Source of the DNA: a virus
Virus record (IMG/VR): IMGVR_UViG_3300021963_000279
Location: 1 to 39,709 of that record
Length of the DNA stretch: 39,709 nucleotides
Reading direction: 5' to 3' (one strand)
Part shown: positions 8,224 through 16,843 of the stretch, in pieces
Layout of the letters: every line of letters starts with the position of its first letter
Position numbering within the stretch: position 1 is the first letter of the stretch
The notes under the pieces: model-generated
Seen by the model: the letters and a program-made list of their open reading frames with translations, nothing else
Told to the model about the DNA's origin: nothing
The model's database searches: none
Made by a program: the position numbers and the translations under genes

Positions 8224-8676
8224 TTACTCCTGTATAAATTGATTACTCTTTGCTAGGTTTTCTGATTCTAATATTACTTGCAAATTAGATGGTATATGAA
8301 GTCCAGATACTAATTTACCTCTTAAAGGAATTATGTGATCTACGTGATACTTTCTTCCTTCAATATTACTTTTACGTTGTGCTACTTCATATATTCTTTT
8401 AATCTCTGCTCTATCAGACCATATAGGCATTCTTAATAACTTTGTTGCCCTTTTTCTAGCAGATTGTTCTAATACTTTTTCTGGGTATTTTAATGCCCAT
8501 GCTTTCATCTTGAGTCTATTAAGTTCCTTAAACTCAGGATCGTTTTTATTTTTATGATAGTATCTTTTTGCTGCCTCGTTTAATCTATCTTTATGAGCAT
8601 CATTCCATTTCTTAATAGCTTTCTTAACCTTTTCAGGATTATTTAAAGCGTATTTCTTTTGTGCTTCTTTACTCAT
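8224..8676 (-). CDS. HNH homing-type endonuclease
   Basis: 150 residues. The Lys/Arg-rich N-terminal ~90 residues are helical and probably bind DNA. The C-terminus carries an HNH core: [18 protein letters not shown] then [18 protein letters not shown], i.e. the DH pair, the Asn of PSNLQ and a following Asn, as in free-standing phage HNH enzymes. It is inserted, with 3- and 5-base spacers, between adaptor and tail genes. This suggests a mobile endonuclease that has landed in the late operon without breaking a neighbour. The specific cut site is unknown. Confidence 0.85.
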   Translation of the reverse strand: MSKEAQKKYALNNPEKVKKAIKKWNDAHKDRLNEAAKRYYHKNKNDPEFKELNRLKMKAWALKYPEKVLEQSARKRATKLLRMPIWSDRAEIKRIYEVAQRKSNIEGRKYHVDHIIPLRGKLVSGLHIPSNLQVILESENLAKSNQFIQE

Positions 8677-8679
8677 TAA

Positions 8680-9288
8680 CTATCTTGGGGTTACACTCAA
8701 TGTTGTATATGCATATGTTTGACCTAAGTCACTCTTCTTGATGTTAGCTATAGCACGATCATAAAGAGCAGACCATGTTTGTATTCTAGGATCATTGTAT
8801 AAATATGGCTCTGCTTCTGCTAAAGTTGCGTAAAGTAAAGCATCTGGGTAATATGCTAAGAACAAGTTACTAGCTGTTGTGCTAGAGATAAATGTAGGTT
8901 GAGCATAGTATAAAATTTGAACTGTATATGATGTATCTTGGCTAGGTGCAAATTGGAATTCTGTACCTAACATTGTAAAGTAGTGTGAACGACCTGATAA
9001 TGTTGTTTGACCATTACGGAAGAATAGATCAGGTGTTTGGAACTCTAATAGAATAGGAGGATTGCCTTGTAAGTGCATCTCTCTTAACTCTAAGAAATCA
9101 GATGGGAACGCTACTTTGTTATCAGTTGGGCTAGTCGTTGCAACCTTTAACATTCTTTCTGTTCTTAAATCACGACTTAATCTTAACTGTGCCATCTGAA
9201 CGAAGTCAGGAATAACACTTGTCAAGTCATTACGAGCTAAGTAGCTTTCTACTGTCGCTGTAAACGTGGTGTAGTTAGTTAATGCCAT
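8680..9288 (-). CDS. Head-tail adaptor protein, SU10-adaptor-like
   Basis: 202 residues, ATG at 9288. Pattern: YTTFTATVESYLARNDLT, IPDFVQMAQLRLSRDLR, PSDFLELREMHLQG, then YYAQPTFIS, FLAYYPDALLYATLAEAEPY and an amphipathic C-terminal helix (YDRAIANIKKSD). This is the helical-bundle adaptor family that sits below the portal in P22- and SU10-like short tails. In such maps it follows the capsid gene; here a glycosyltransferase block lies between. It overlaps the GT gene upstream by 14 bases. Confidence 0.8.
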   Translation of the reverse strand: MALTNYTTFTATVESYLARNDLTSVIPDFVQMAQLRLSRDLRTERMLKVATTSPTDNKVAFPSDFLELREMHLQGNPPILLEFQTPDLFFRNGQTTLSGRSHYFTMLGTEFQFAPSQDTSYTVQILYYAQPTFISSTTASNLFLAYYPDALLYATLAEAEPYLYNDPRIQTWSALYDRAIANIKKSDLGQTYAYTTLSVTPR

Positions 9289-9988
9289 CTAATTGTCCTT
9301 TTAATCTTTCCCAGCATTTGTCCATTTCGTCTCTATGCCATTCAGCACTTGCTAGTGAACGTAACCATTCAGTTCTATCTGGGTATTTTAAGTTTTCTAT
9401 ATCTTGAATTTTGTTGGAAATAGGTATCGCTGGACTATATTCTGAAACAATCACCGGAATACCATAAATACTTGCTTGTACATCTGCTACGCTACCAAAA
9501 CTTACAACAACATGAGCATTTTTTACAGCTTGGTTAAAGTCACCTTCACCTTTACGCTTAACTATGATTTTGCGTTCTGTATATTTGCGTATTTCTTCTA
9601 CAGTTTTATCTAGCCAATCGTTTGCTTGGTAGATATATGCTATTTTGTCAGCAGGTGGCAGTATGATTACATGTTCACCTGAACGATATTCTTTAACTTC
9701 TGGTATTTCTCTATCTGAAGTACGCCAATCTGTGCAATGATAATTATTTACACAGAATCTAGCCCATTCTAAATCAAAACTTCTATTAAAATAACCGTGA
9801 TCTATGAGAATATAGGGTATATTTTGTTTTCTACATTCAATTTGTATCTTATCAGCACCACTTCCGTTGCCAACAACTACAGGAATAGACTTACCATCCC
9901 ATTCTTTTTTTAAAGCACCATTACAGTAACGCTGTAAGCGCATTAAAACTTTATCTCTACGATCTATGCCACTCAGTATTAACTGCAT
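9275..9988 (-). CDS. Putative GT-B-type glycosyltransferase
   Basis: 237 residues. It has two Rossmann-like halves: an N-terminal half with SIPVVVGNGSGADKIQIEC and YILIDHGYFNR, and a C-terminal half with HVVVSFGSVADVQASIYGIP and VIVSEYSP. The S-x-x-S/A-D-x-x-x-A-x-x-G-x-P run resembles the donor-binding segment of polysaccharide-type GT-B enzymes. It overlaps the GT9-like gene by 32 bases and the adaptor by 14, so it is in the late operon. The substrate is unknown; it probably acts with its two neighbours on a surface glycan or a virion protein. Confidence 0.6.
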   Translation of the reverse strand: MQLILSGIDRRDKVLMRLQRYCNGALKKEWDGKSIPVVVGNGSGADKIQIECRKQNIPYILIDHGYFNRSFDLEWARFCVNNYHCTDWRTSDREIPEVKEYRSGEHVIILPPADKIAYIYQANDWLDKTVEEIRKYTERKIIVKRKGEGDFNQAVKNAHVVVSFGSVADVQASIYGIPVIVSEYSPAIPISNKIQDIENLKYPDRTEWLRSLASAEWHRDEMDKCWERLKGQLDGIN

Positions 9989-10706
9989 CTAAAACCTGCT
10001 CTACGGTAATTGATTGTGCTTTTAAAAGGCAATGCCGACATATACCACTATAAGTCCCACATGGTTCTGAACCATCGTGAATATTTCTATGGGTATCATA
10101 TCCTAAGTGCCTCGGAGAACTAAATCCTGTCCAAATAACTACAGATGGTATGCCTAAAGCTGCTGCTGCATGATGTAAACCACCATCTGTCCCTACAAAA
10201 ACACTAGCTTTGTTTAGTATAGCTAATGCTTCCCTGAATGTTTTTGTTTCTATCCAATCTGTATATCTTTTAGCAGTAACATCACCTACTTGTTTCCAAG
10301 GTAATTCATGTTTTACTAATTCATCCCATTTATCCCATGCTTTGTTTACAGTATGAATAAATGTACGTTTTACATTAGGCTCTATAAGTATAAAAGGTTC
10401 TTTTACTCTCTTATCAGCCCACATTTTTTCGTCTTTAGATAAGTATATTTCACCAGGCTTTGGCTTATAGTTATCATTAAAAACTAGATGTCCGTCTTTA
10501 GAACCATTTAGATATGGTCTATGATTAGGATAATTCTTTACCCATACTACATCTGTATCTGAATTAGATGCCATACGAGGATTGTTAGCAAATACTTGGT
10601 GATCGTAAAACATACTTACACCATTACCAATCTTGACTTTCTTACCTGTCTTTTCGTTTGCTTCCTTGACTTCTGCTGAAGCCATTATCCAATCACCCAT
10701 GCCCAT
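9957..10706 (-). CDS. GT9-like (heptosyltransferase-type) glycosyltransferase
   Basis: 249 residues. It begins MGMGDWIMASAEVKEA, an N-terminal segment like heptosyltransferase G-x-G-D-x-x-x-x. The C-terminal half holds ASVFVGTDGGLHHAAAALGI-PSVVIWTGFSSP, the GT9 nucleotide-sugar motif (D-x-G-x-x-H-x-A-A-A-x-G). Several Cys near the C-terminus (PCGTYSGICRHC) might bind zinc. It shares a 1-base overlap with the TPR gene and overlaps the next gene by 32 bases. The role in glycan modification is inferred from fold; the donor sugar is unknown. Confidence 0.75.
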   Translation of the reverse strand: MGMGDWIMASAEVKEANEKTGKKVKIGNGVSMFYDHQVFANNPRMASNSDTDVVWVKNYPNHRPYLNGSKDGHLVFNDNYKPKPGEIYLSKDEKMWADKRVKEPFILIEPNVKRTFIHTVNKAWDKWDELVKHELPWKQVGDVTAKRYTDWIETKTFREALAILNKASVFVGTDGGLHHAAAALGIPSVVIWTGFSSPRHLGYDTHRNIHDGSEPCGTYSGICRHCLLKAQSITVEQVLDAVNTEWHRS

Positions 10707-12034
10707 TATATTTGGGTAGCGACACTTTCTATGACTTCACGCCATGATCTGTCATCTTGGTAAATTAATCGCATAGAACGATACCAAGGCATACTAGGTT
10801 GAGCATAACGCCATTGGTGATATTTAGGTACTAGACACCATGTTTTAACACCCATAGCACTAGCACAATGTTGAGCTGTAGTATTGACACCTAGAACCAT
10901 ATCTAGTTCAGCAATCATAGCTGCTGTGTCATCATAATCTTTTGCGTCTGTTGCAAATTCAAAGTATTTTACGCCATCAATTTTGCGTTCTACGCTATAA
11001 TCTAGGCTTACTAATTGTATATCTTTGCGTCTTAATAGTGGCTGTAAATCATCTTCTGTAAGCTTACGACCTTTAGCATTGGTGAGTTTAATGCCACCTT
11101 TTGTAGTGATTCCTATAACTTTCTTTTTATAAGAGTCAAACAAAGCTCTCCACATAATACGTTTTTCAGGATCAGCTTTTAGATAAGGTGTGCCAGGAAA
11201 GTCTTTATTGTTATGTCTAAAGAACTCTGGTAATCCACCTACACCACATCTGTAATCAAATTCTTTATCTGCTATCCATTCAGGATGAGCTTCTTTACGA
11301 GTACCATGTACTTCTGCTTCAGGAAAGCTACGTCTAAATAATGTTTCTAGTTTAGGATCACAGTCTATATAAACTTTTTTACTAGCTTTTATAGCGTCAG
11401 GAATACATGAGCCATAGAATATCTCATCACCTAAACCTTGTTCGCCATAGATAACTAATGTTTTATTAGGTGTTCCATCCCATCTTACTTCGTTACCATA
11501 TATCCATTCTTTACGGAACTTACCACCTAAAGATTTAGACCACTCTGCCCAACCTTTATCATATTCACCTTTGGCTAAATAACTATGTGCTAGGTTTAAT
11601 TGTGCGTGTAAATCTGTAGGATTACATTCTAAAGCCATCTTACATGACTTTTCTGCATCATCCCATTTAGACATCTGTACTAGCGTTGCTGCTGCATTAG
11701 AATAAGCTAAATGATAATTAGGGTCTAGTTCTGCTGACTTTAGGAAGTATTGTATAGCTTCCTCTGGCATATCCATTTCGTGTGCTGCACGACCTAGAGA
11801 TGTCCATAATGCTTTGTTACCTGGTTGTTCTTGTAATGCTCTACGGAAGAATTGGTAAGCAAATGCTGGTTTATCACCTTGTAACCAAATATAACCTAAG
11901 AAATTTAGTGTAGCTGCATCATTAGGATATATCTCTAATACTGTGTAGATTAGAGGTAATGCTTCGTCATACGCTTCCTTAGTAATAAGGTCGTGTATAG
12001 CTAATTGTATATTCTTTAATTCGTCTTTATCCAT
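10706..12034 (-). CDS. TPR-domain protein fused to GT9-like glycosyltransferase
   Basis: 442 residues. Residues ~1-160 are tetratricopeptide repeats (EALPLIYTVLEIYPNDAATL, AFAYQFFRRALQEQPGNKAL, AIQYFLKSAELDPNYHLAY, SCKMALECNPTDLHAQLNLA). Residues ~190-440 form a glycosyltransferase-like half (TLVIYGEQGLGDEIFYGSC, LDMVLGVNTTAQHCASAMG, PWYRSMRLIYQDD), the arrangement of bacterial TPR/OGT-like and GT9 proteins. TPRs usually bind a protein partner, so a protein acceptor is possible. The ATG overlaps the stop of the lipoprotein gene by one base, implying coupled translation. Confidence 0.75.
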   Translation of the reverse strand: MDKDELKNIQLAIHDLITKEAYDEALPLIYTVLEIYPNDAATLNFLGYIWLQGDKPAFAYQFFRRALQEQPGNKALWTSLGRAAHEMDMPEEAIQYFLKSAELDPNYHLAYSNAAATLVQMSKWDDAEKSCKMALECNPTDLHAQLNLAHSYLAKGEYDKGWAEWSKSLGGKFRKEWIYGNEVRWDGTPNKTLVIYGEQGLGDEIFYGSCIPDAIKASKKVYIDCDPKLETLFRRSFPEAEVHGTRKEAHPEWIADKEFDYRCGVGGLPEFFRHNNKDFPGTPYLKADPEKRIMWRALFDSYKKKVIGITTKGGIKLTNAKGRKLTEDDLQPLLRRKDIQLVSLDYSVERKIDGVKYFEFATDAKDYDDTAAMIAELDMVLGVNTTAQHCASAMGVKTWCLVPKYHQWRYAQPSMPWYRSMRLIYQDDRSWREVIESVATQI

Positions 12035-12168
12035 TACTTCTTGTTTTTATCCATCTCTTTTAACATTCTATCTGAAGCAATGTTACCTATAAATGTTCCT
12101 GAGACTGATGCTGCAAATTGTGTGCATCCTGTTAATAATATGCAGATAATGAGAATATATTTAGCCAC
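12034..12168 (-). CDS. Small predicted lipoprotein (44 residues)
   Basis: GTG start at 12168, TAA at 12034-12036. The N-terminus VAKYILIICILLTGC is a short signal peptide ending in a lipobox (L-L-T-G-C, Cys15). The mature part is ~30 residues with a charged C-terminus (RMLKEMDKNKK). It overlaps the 107-residue gene upstream by 8 bases and the TPR-GT gene by 1, so it is embedded in the operon; there is no strong Shine-Dalgarno, consistent with coupling. Small phage lipoproteins include Rz1-type spanins and superinfection-exclusion proteins; with no Rz partner beside it, exclusion is the likelier guess. Confidence 0.7.
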   Translation of the reverse strand: MAKYILIICILLTGCTQFAASVSGTFIGNIASDRMLKEMDKNKK

Positions 12169-12484
12169 GTTTTGTAGTCAACTTTAAGTATGGATAGTTT
12201 TCGTTGATCTCTTTCATCAACTCTTTTGTTTGGTTAGGGTTATATATATCTATCCCTTTTTGTTTTAGCTGCATTTCCACTACTGGTGGAATACTAGCAA
12301 AGTGCGCCCATTCTTGTTTAACGCCTTTATCCCATGTATCTGGGTTATCTCTTGCTTGTTTAATCTTGTCTAACATTCCACTAATATCTTGTGTAGAAGT
12401 TAGGTAGTATGTATCTTTAGCTGGGTCGTAATCAAAGTATTGAGTTACACCTGTTACGCTATTGTGATCAAATAATATTGGCAT
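12161..12484 (-). CDS. Conserved phage structural-region protein of unknown function
   Basis: 107 residues. The pattern LFDHNSVTGVTQYFDYDPAKD, a 'TSTQDISGMLDKIKQARD' helix, WAHFASIPPVVEMQLKQKGI and a C-terminal NENYPYLKLTTKRG is one I recognise from podoviruses and other phages just after the capsid gene. There it is annotated as conserved hypothetical, possibly a head-completion or virion protein. It is separated from the capsid gene by an intrinsic terminator (12486-12520), so it should be expressed at a lower level than capsid. Confidence 0.7.
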   Translation of the reverse strand: MPILFDHNSVTGVTQYFDYDPAKDTYYLTSTQDISGMLDKIKQARDNPDTWDKGVKQEWAHFASIPPVVEMQLKQKGIDIYNPNQTKELMKEINENYPYLKLTTKRG

Positions 12485-12485
12485 A

Positions 12486-12520
12486 TATAAAAATACAAAG
12501 AGGGCGAATTAACACCCTCT
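12486..12520 (-). terminator. Intrinsic terminator after the major capsid gene
   Basis: On the minus strand an 8-bp stem AGAGGGTG/CGCCCTCT (one G-T pair) with loop TTAATT is followed by TTGTATTTTT. It lies 20 bases after the capsid stop and just before the 107-residue gene. Partial termination here would make capsid mRNA more abundant than the downstream adaptor and fibre mRNA. Confidence 0.8.
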
Positions 12521-12539
12521 ATTGTATCACATCTACTTA

Positions 12540-13493
12540 CTAAGCACCTACGTTTTGTACTTTAGCATGTGCATCTGGGTTTTGAACCACTAATGCATAT
12601 TCTGCTGTGAGTAACCATTTTGTGCTATCGCCAGTTTTAGCAAGTTCTTCTTTGCTCATTGGGCGTAGTGAAGCTAAACCAACATAACCAGGATCAACGC
12701 AGAGAACAGCTTGATCTCTCATGAAACGGTCTAGTTTAACTGTGTGGTTACCGAAGTCAGAAACGTAAACGTCTGCTGCGCCAGTAATTGTTGCTTGTGT
12801 TGTACCTTGAACATTGTTGAACTTAGTAGCAATACCTGCAAAGCCTGAGAAACGAGCTTTGTTAGTTGCTGACATAAGGATTAATGATGGTTCGCCACCA
12901 TCTGTCCAAGCTAATTGTAATGCTGATTTTAGGTCTGCTTCAATAAATGTTACAGAAGTACCATCTGTTGGTGATGCTACTGTGCCATTTGAGAAGCCAG
13001 GTGTTGTACCTGCTGTAGAACCTGTTGCAATTACTCGGTTAGTAATCCAAGATTCAATACCTGCTGTTGATCTAGCTGTTGCTGGACCACCTGCTGAAGA
13101 AGCTTGGTTACGTACGATTGCATATTCCATGTCACGTTTAAGTTCTTTACCAGCTTTCATAAGTTGGTAAGCAACTTCAGACTTACGACCATACTTACGT
13201 ACTACGTCATATGTGTTTGAAATTTGAACTGTCTTGCGTGAGATTTGTGTGTAGTTACCTAATACTGTTGTAGCAGGTAATGTTGCGAATGAAGCGTCAT
13301 CACCTTCAACAGATGTATTAGTACCTGCTGCTGCAAGTGCGTCTGTTTGCCATTGATGGTATGTTTGACCTGCTGTCATACGTTTTGCTAATGAAAGCAA
13401 TGGTGTATCTTCTGGAGAAATATCAAAAATGATATCCTCAAATGATTCCGCTATACCTTTACCGGTGTAGCTATTGGTTGCTGATGCTGCCAT
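12540..13493 (-). CDS. Major capsid protein, SU10-type (HK97 fold)
   Basis: 317 residues, ATG at 13493 with an AAAGGAA Shine-Dalgarno. Pattern: GIAESFEDIIFDISPEDTPL near residue 13, YHQWQTDALAAAG, SRKTVQISNTYDVVRKYGRK, KELKRDMEYAIVRNQ, a variable loop, then TFIEADLKSALQLAWTDGGE, YVSDFGNHTVKLDRFMRD and LTAEYALVVQNPDAHAKVQN. This is the SU10 major capsid protein family (formerly DUF5309). It follows the scaffold gene and is bounded by a terminator downstream. Confidence 0.9.
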   Translation of the reverse strand: MAASATNSYTGKGIAESFEDIIFDISPEDTPLLSLAKRMTAGQTYHQWQTDALAAAGTNTSVEGDDASFATLPATTVLGNYTQISRKTVQISNTYDVVRKYGRKSEVAYQLMKAGKELKRDMEYAIVRNQASSAGGPATARSTAGIESWITNRVIATGSTAGTTPGFSNGTVASPTDGTSVTFIEADLKSALQLAWTDGGEPSLILMSATNKARFSGFAGIATKFNNVQGTTQATITGAADVYVSDFGNHTVKLDRFMRDQAVLCVDPGYVGLASLRPMSKEELAKTGDSTKWLLTAEYALVVQNPDAHAKVQNVGA

Positions 13494-13514
13494 GATTATG
13501 GTTTCCTTTGTAAA

Positions 13515-14513
13515 TTAAAGCATGTTTTCTATGAGTTTTGCAGCCATATCTGATTTGCCTGTCTTACGTAATGATTCACGTAATTGACGCACATTAGAAT
13601 TGGCTTCGGCTTTTGTATCTTTAGCTCCAGGTTTCACTACTGGTTTAGCGCTTGATACTTTTTTCTTTACAGTAGAATTTTGTTGTAGTTTGCGCCATTG
13701 CATAGCGTCATGCAATACCTTCACGTGACGAGGGTCAACAATTGCGTTGAGTTCTGCATCGGTAAATCCATAATCCTTGCCAGTAGATAACAATGCTTGG
13801 TTAGTCTCAGGACTCCAATTTGGTATCTCTTTAGCTAGAATTTCCTTACCTTTAGCTATCTTCTCAGCCATCAATTGCGTTTGCTTAGTAACGAATTCTT
13901 GCTTCTTGGCTTCAAACTGTGAAACGAGTGTACTACGTTCTTGCTGTAGTTGGTTATATGTAAAGAAAAGTTTTTGCGCTTCCACAAAATCATTATCAGA
14001 CAATTGTTGCCAATTCACGTTAGCATATTGGTTTAATTGTTGGTCTAATGCTGTGATCTTTGCTACATCTTCTATCAACACATTGTTAAGTTGCATTTGT
14101 TCTTGAAAGGCTTGCTCTTGCAATTGTATTTGCTGAGCATATGCTTCTAGCTCTTTACGTTGTTCTGCTACTTGTTGTGTCTTTTGTGTGTAGTCTAAGC
14201 CTTGTTGTGCTAATGCTACGACTTCGTCTAGTGGCTTTTCAACTTCTTCACCATTAACTTTTAGCTTTAGGATAGCAGGAACTTCATCTTCTTCAGACTG
14301 TTCTTCTTCCTCAGCTTCTGCTTCTGGTTCTTCGTCTGTTGCTTCTTCTGTCTCTACTTCATCAGTAGTTTCAGCTTCTGCTTCAGCCTCTAGTGGTGGT
14401 TGTTCTCTTTCTTCTTCTTGAACTTCAGTTGGTTTAACGTCAGTTACAATACTATCACCTAGCATAGCCTCTAATCGGCTTTGTGGTGACTGTTCTGGGA
14501 CTTGGTCACTCAT
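13515..14513 (-). CDS. Capsid scaffold protein
   Basis: 332 residues from the ATG at 14513, chosen because AAGGAAAAT lies at the right spacing; an upstream ATG at 14537 would add 8 residues. Residues ~40-85 are extremely acidic (runs of E with D/A). The middle is a long coiled coil rich in Gln (QKTQQVAEQRKELEAYAQQI and following), and the C-terminus is basic (KVSSAKPVVKPGAKDTK). This composition and the place between portal and capsid are typical of P22/SU10-like scaffolds, which shape the procapsid and then leave. Confidence 0.85.
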   Translation of the reverse strand: MSDQVPEQSPQSRLEAMLGDSIVTDVKPTEVQEEEREQPPLEAEAEAETTDEVETEEATDEEPEAEAEEEEQSEEDEVPAILKLKVNGEEVEKPLDEVVALAQQGLDYTQKTQQVAEQRKELEAYAQQIQLQEQAFQEQMQLNNVLIEDVAKITALDQQLNQYANVNWQQLSDNDFVEAQKLFFTYNQLQQERSTLVSQFEAKKQEFVTKQTQLMAEKIAKGKEILAKEIPNWSPETNQALLSTGKDYGFTDAELNAIVDPRHVKVLHDAMQWRKLQQNSTVKKKVSSAKPVVKPGAKDTKAEANSNVRQLRESLRKTGKSDMAAKLIENML

Positions 14514-14532
14514 AATATTTTCCTTGAAATTA

Positions 14533-14560
14533 GACAATAAAAAAGACTCCGAAGAGCCTT
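14533..14560 (-). terminator. Intrinsic terminator with UUCG tetraloop between portal group and scaffold
   Basis: On the minus strand AAGGCTC-TTCG-GAGTCTT forms a 7-bp stem (one G-T pair) closed by the very stable C(UUCG)G tetraloop and is followed by TTTTTATTG. It lies between the 90-residue gene (ends 14575) and the scaffold (starts 14513). Read-through or antitermination is needed to reach scaffold and capsid, since I see no strong promoter between. Confidence 0.85.
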
Positions 14561-14574
14561 AAGTGGGCTTGTCC

Positions 14575-14847
14575 TTACCCAAATATCTTAAACTTAGGTC
14601 TGTCCGTTTGGATAGATGCTAACTTACCTGTTTGCATAACGTCAGTAAGTTGTTTGTTAATTTGATTTAATAACTGTAGTGCGATTACTAATCTATTGTG
14701 AGTTTTCTCATCACCTAGTGGACTTGTTGTCATACTAGCTACGATATTCTCACGTACTTTAGCAATAGCTTCTTGATACACAGGGTTATCTAGGATAACT
14801 GCTGCTTGTTCACCACGTTTAATTTCTTCTAATGACTTATCCGCCAT
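14575..14847 (-). CDS. Small helical protein after portal
   Basis: 90 residues, helical (SLEEIKRGEQAAVILDNPVY, AIAKVRENIVASMTTS, RLVIALQLLNQINKQLTDVM) with a basic C-terminus (DRPKFKIFG). It overlaps the portal gene by 11 bases. Small helical proteins of this size between portal and scaffold are common in aquatic podoviruses and are annotated as hypothetical; a head or portal accessory role is inferred from position only. Confidence 0.7.
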   Translation of the reverse strand: MADKSLEEIKRGEQAAVILDNPVYQEAIAKVRENIVASMTTSPLGDEKTHNRLVIALQLLNQINKQLTDVMQTGKLASIQTDRPKFKIFG

Positions 14848-16843
14848 ACATCATCCCTGACTGTGCTTTTATTTGTGCAATAGCTAAGTCAGTTTCTGCT
14901 TTTAATTGTGCTTTAAAGCGTTCCAACTCAGCTTGAGCTGCTATCTTCTCACGTTCTATTATAACATCATTTTGTGATCTGAGTTGCTCTTGTTGTAGTT
15001 GTGCTTGTGCTTTCTCACGTTCAATCTGTAATTGACCTTGAACAGCGATTTCTGCTTCTGAAGGCTTATCTTCTTGCTGACCTTCTTGTTCAGGTGTATT
15101 AGCTGGATTAACCCAGAACTCTTCAGGATTCTTAAAGCCTGCGTTTTGTGTGAGTTTAGCTAACGCATTGTAAATCTTTTCAGGGTTAGTTAAGCCTACT
15201 TGGATAGCTTCTTTTTGCATATTCAAGATAGTAGTTAAGTGTACTAATTGTTGATCTTTATTACCTGCACCTAAGCCTACAGAAATAGATAAGTCTTTAC
15301 GATCTTTCCATTCTCTTGGATCAACTTCTACCCATTTGTTTCTAATACGTACAATATCTGGTTTAGTAAGTGTTGTTCTTACTAATCTGTGAACTAGCTT
15401 AAATAACTCTTTTACGCCTGTTTCAGCAAATGTTCTAGCTACTAACTCTATGCGTTGTTGTGACGCATTCATAATTTGTGCTACACCGGTAGCTGTCTTA
15501 TTAAGACTGTTAGCATCTAAACCTTGATTGTAAGCTGTAACACCTGTTCTCTTCTCTTTCATAGAGTCCATGTATTCAACCATACCGAATGATGATGCTG
15601 GTAATGGTGGATGTGATAAAGGCATAATGCCTGAACCTGGATCACCTTCTACACGAACAATACCACCTGGTCTTGATGTAAGCATATCGTCTAGGTTTAC
15701 ACGATCTGATATAGCATAACGACCATTGTTAGCTAGATACATATTATCTAACTGACCACGAATAAGTGTGGACTTGATAAGCTGAATGTCCATAGTAAGA
15801 TCAGCGTATGATCTACCGATATGTCTATGTGGCATAATCATAGGTGTGATACATGCAAATGGAACATACTCGCATGGTTCTTTGTATAGAACTGTATTAC
15901 CTAATACAACCACTCTATGGCGTTTACCATCTAGTTTAATATATGTGTCTTTAACTAATGCTTCTTCTGATTCAATAGCTCTATCATATTCTTCGTCATA
16001 AATATCACGTGCATTAGATTCTTCTTCAAACGTATCACGTAAGTCTGACATGATAGACTTGATGTATTCTAGTGGCTTGTCAAATGTTTCTGCAATATCT
16101 GACAACTGCATAACTTCTCTATGTTGAACGAATCTAGCGTCTTGTAGATTAGGACCAGATACTTCTACAGATACCATCATGTTTTCAGGTGCTACGTTTT
16201 CAATGTTAATCTCTGTCTTTTTCTCTGTGACTTTGAGTTTAACGTCATGTAACATAGGTTGCATAACTGACATTGGGTCTACACCATTCATTGCTGCTTG
16301 TTGGTATAGTGCATCCATGTTGACAGATGGATCAGGATATGCTGTGTGTTCTAATACTTCTGTGTTCTCATCTGAAGCCAACATTTGTAGTTGTGCATCT
16401 GTAAGACCTTTATACTCGTATTCTTCTACTTCTTCCTCTTCTTCAGCATAGACTTTTACATAGCCATTCTTAGAGAGTAATGCGTCTTTAAACCATACGT
16501 AGAATGTCTTAAAGCCTTCATTCTTTTCCATAACGATATGGTTAATGTAATCTGTTTCTTGTTCTGCTGCTTCTTGATCTTCAGGACCTTTAGGATCAAA
16601 CTGAACAACCTTATCACCAGCTACGAATACTTTAAGTAATTGTGGTAATGCAGCTTCAATCGTATCTTGTACGTCATAGCTAACTACTTGTGAACGACCT
16701 TCTTCTTCGTTACCGAAAGGTTGACCTAAGTAGTAGTCAATTGCAGCAGCTCTGTCGTTAGATAATGCAGAGTCATTGACACCATACGCAATGTTCTCTT
16801 CAGCTTCTACACGAGCTATGATTTCCATGTCTTGTAACTTCAT
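14837..16843 (-). CDS. Portal protein, P22-type
   Basis: 668 residues. Recognisable portal features: an N-terminal RAAAIDYYLGQPFGNEEEGR, VSYDVQDTIEAALPQLLKVF, a core with YVPFACITPMIMPHRHIGRS, DIQLIKSTLIRGQLDNMYLA, VTAYNQGLDANSLNKTATGV, and a long C-terminal Gln/Glu/Lys coiled coil (~residues 590-655) like the P22 barrel. It forms the dodecameric DNA entry vertex. It shares a 1-base overlap (TAATG) with the terminase large subunit, so the two are coupled. Confidence 0.92.
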   Translation of the reverse strand: MKLQDMEIIARVEAEENIAYGVNDSALSNDRAAAIDYYLGQPFGNEEEGRSQVVSYDVQDTIEAALPQLLKVFVAGDKVVQFDPKGPEDQEAAEQETDYINHIVMEKNEGFKTFYVWFKDALLSKNGYVKVYAEEEEEVEEYEYKGLTDAQLQMLASDENTEVLEHTAYPDPSVNMDALYQQAAMNGVDPMSVMQPMLHDVKLKVTEKKTEINIENVAPENMMVSVEVSGPNLQDARFVQHREVMQLSDIAETFDKPLEYIKSIMSDLRDTFEEESNARDIYDEEYDRAIESEEALVKDTYIKLDGKRHRVVVLGNTVLYKEPCEYVPFACITPMIMPHRHIGRSYADLTMDIQLIKSTLIRGQLDNMYLANNGRYAISDRVNLDDMLTSRPGGIVRVEGDPGSGIMPLSHPPLPASSFGMVEYMDSMKEKRTGVTAYNQGLDANSLNKTATGVAQIMNASQQRIELVARTFAETGVKELFKLVHRLVRTTLTKPDIVRIRNKWVEVDPREWKDRKDLSISVGLGAGNKDQQLVHLTTILNMQKEAIQVGLTNPEKIYNALAKLTQNAGFKNPEEFWVNPANTPEQEGQQEDKPSEAEIAVQGQLQIEREKAQAQLQQEQLRSQNDVIIEREKIAAQAELERFKAQLKAETDLAIAQIKAQSGMMYGG

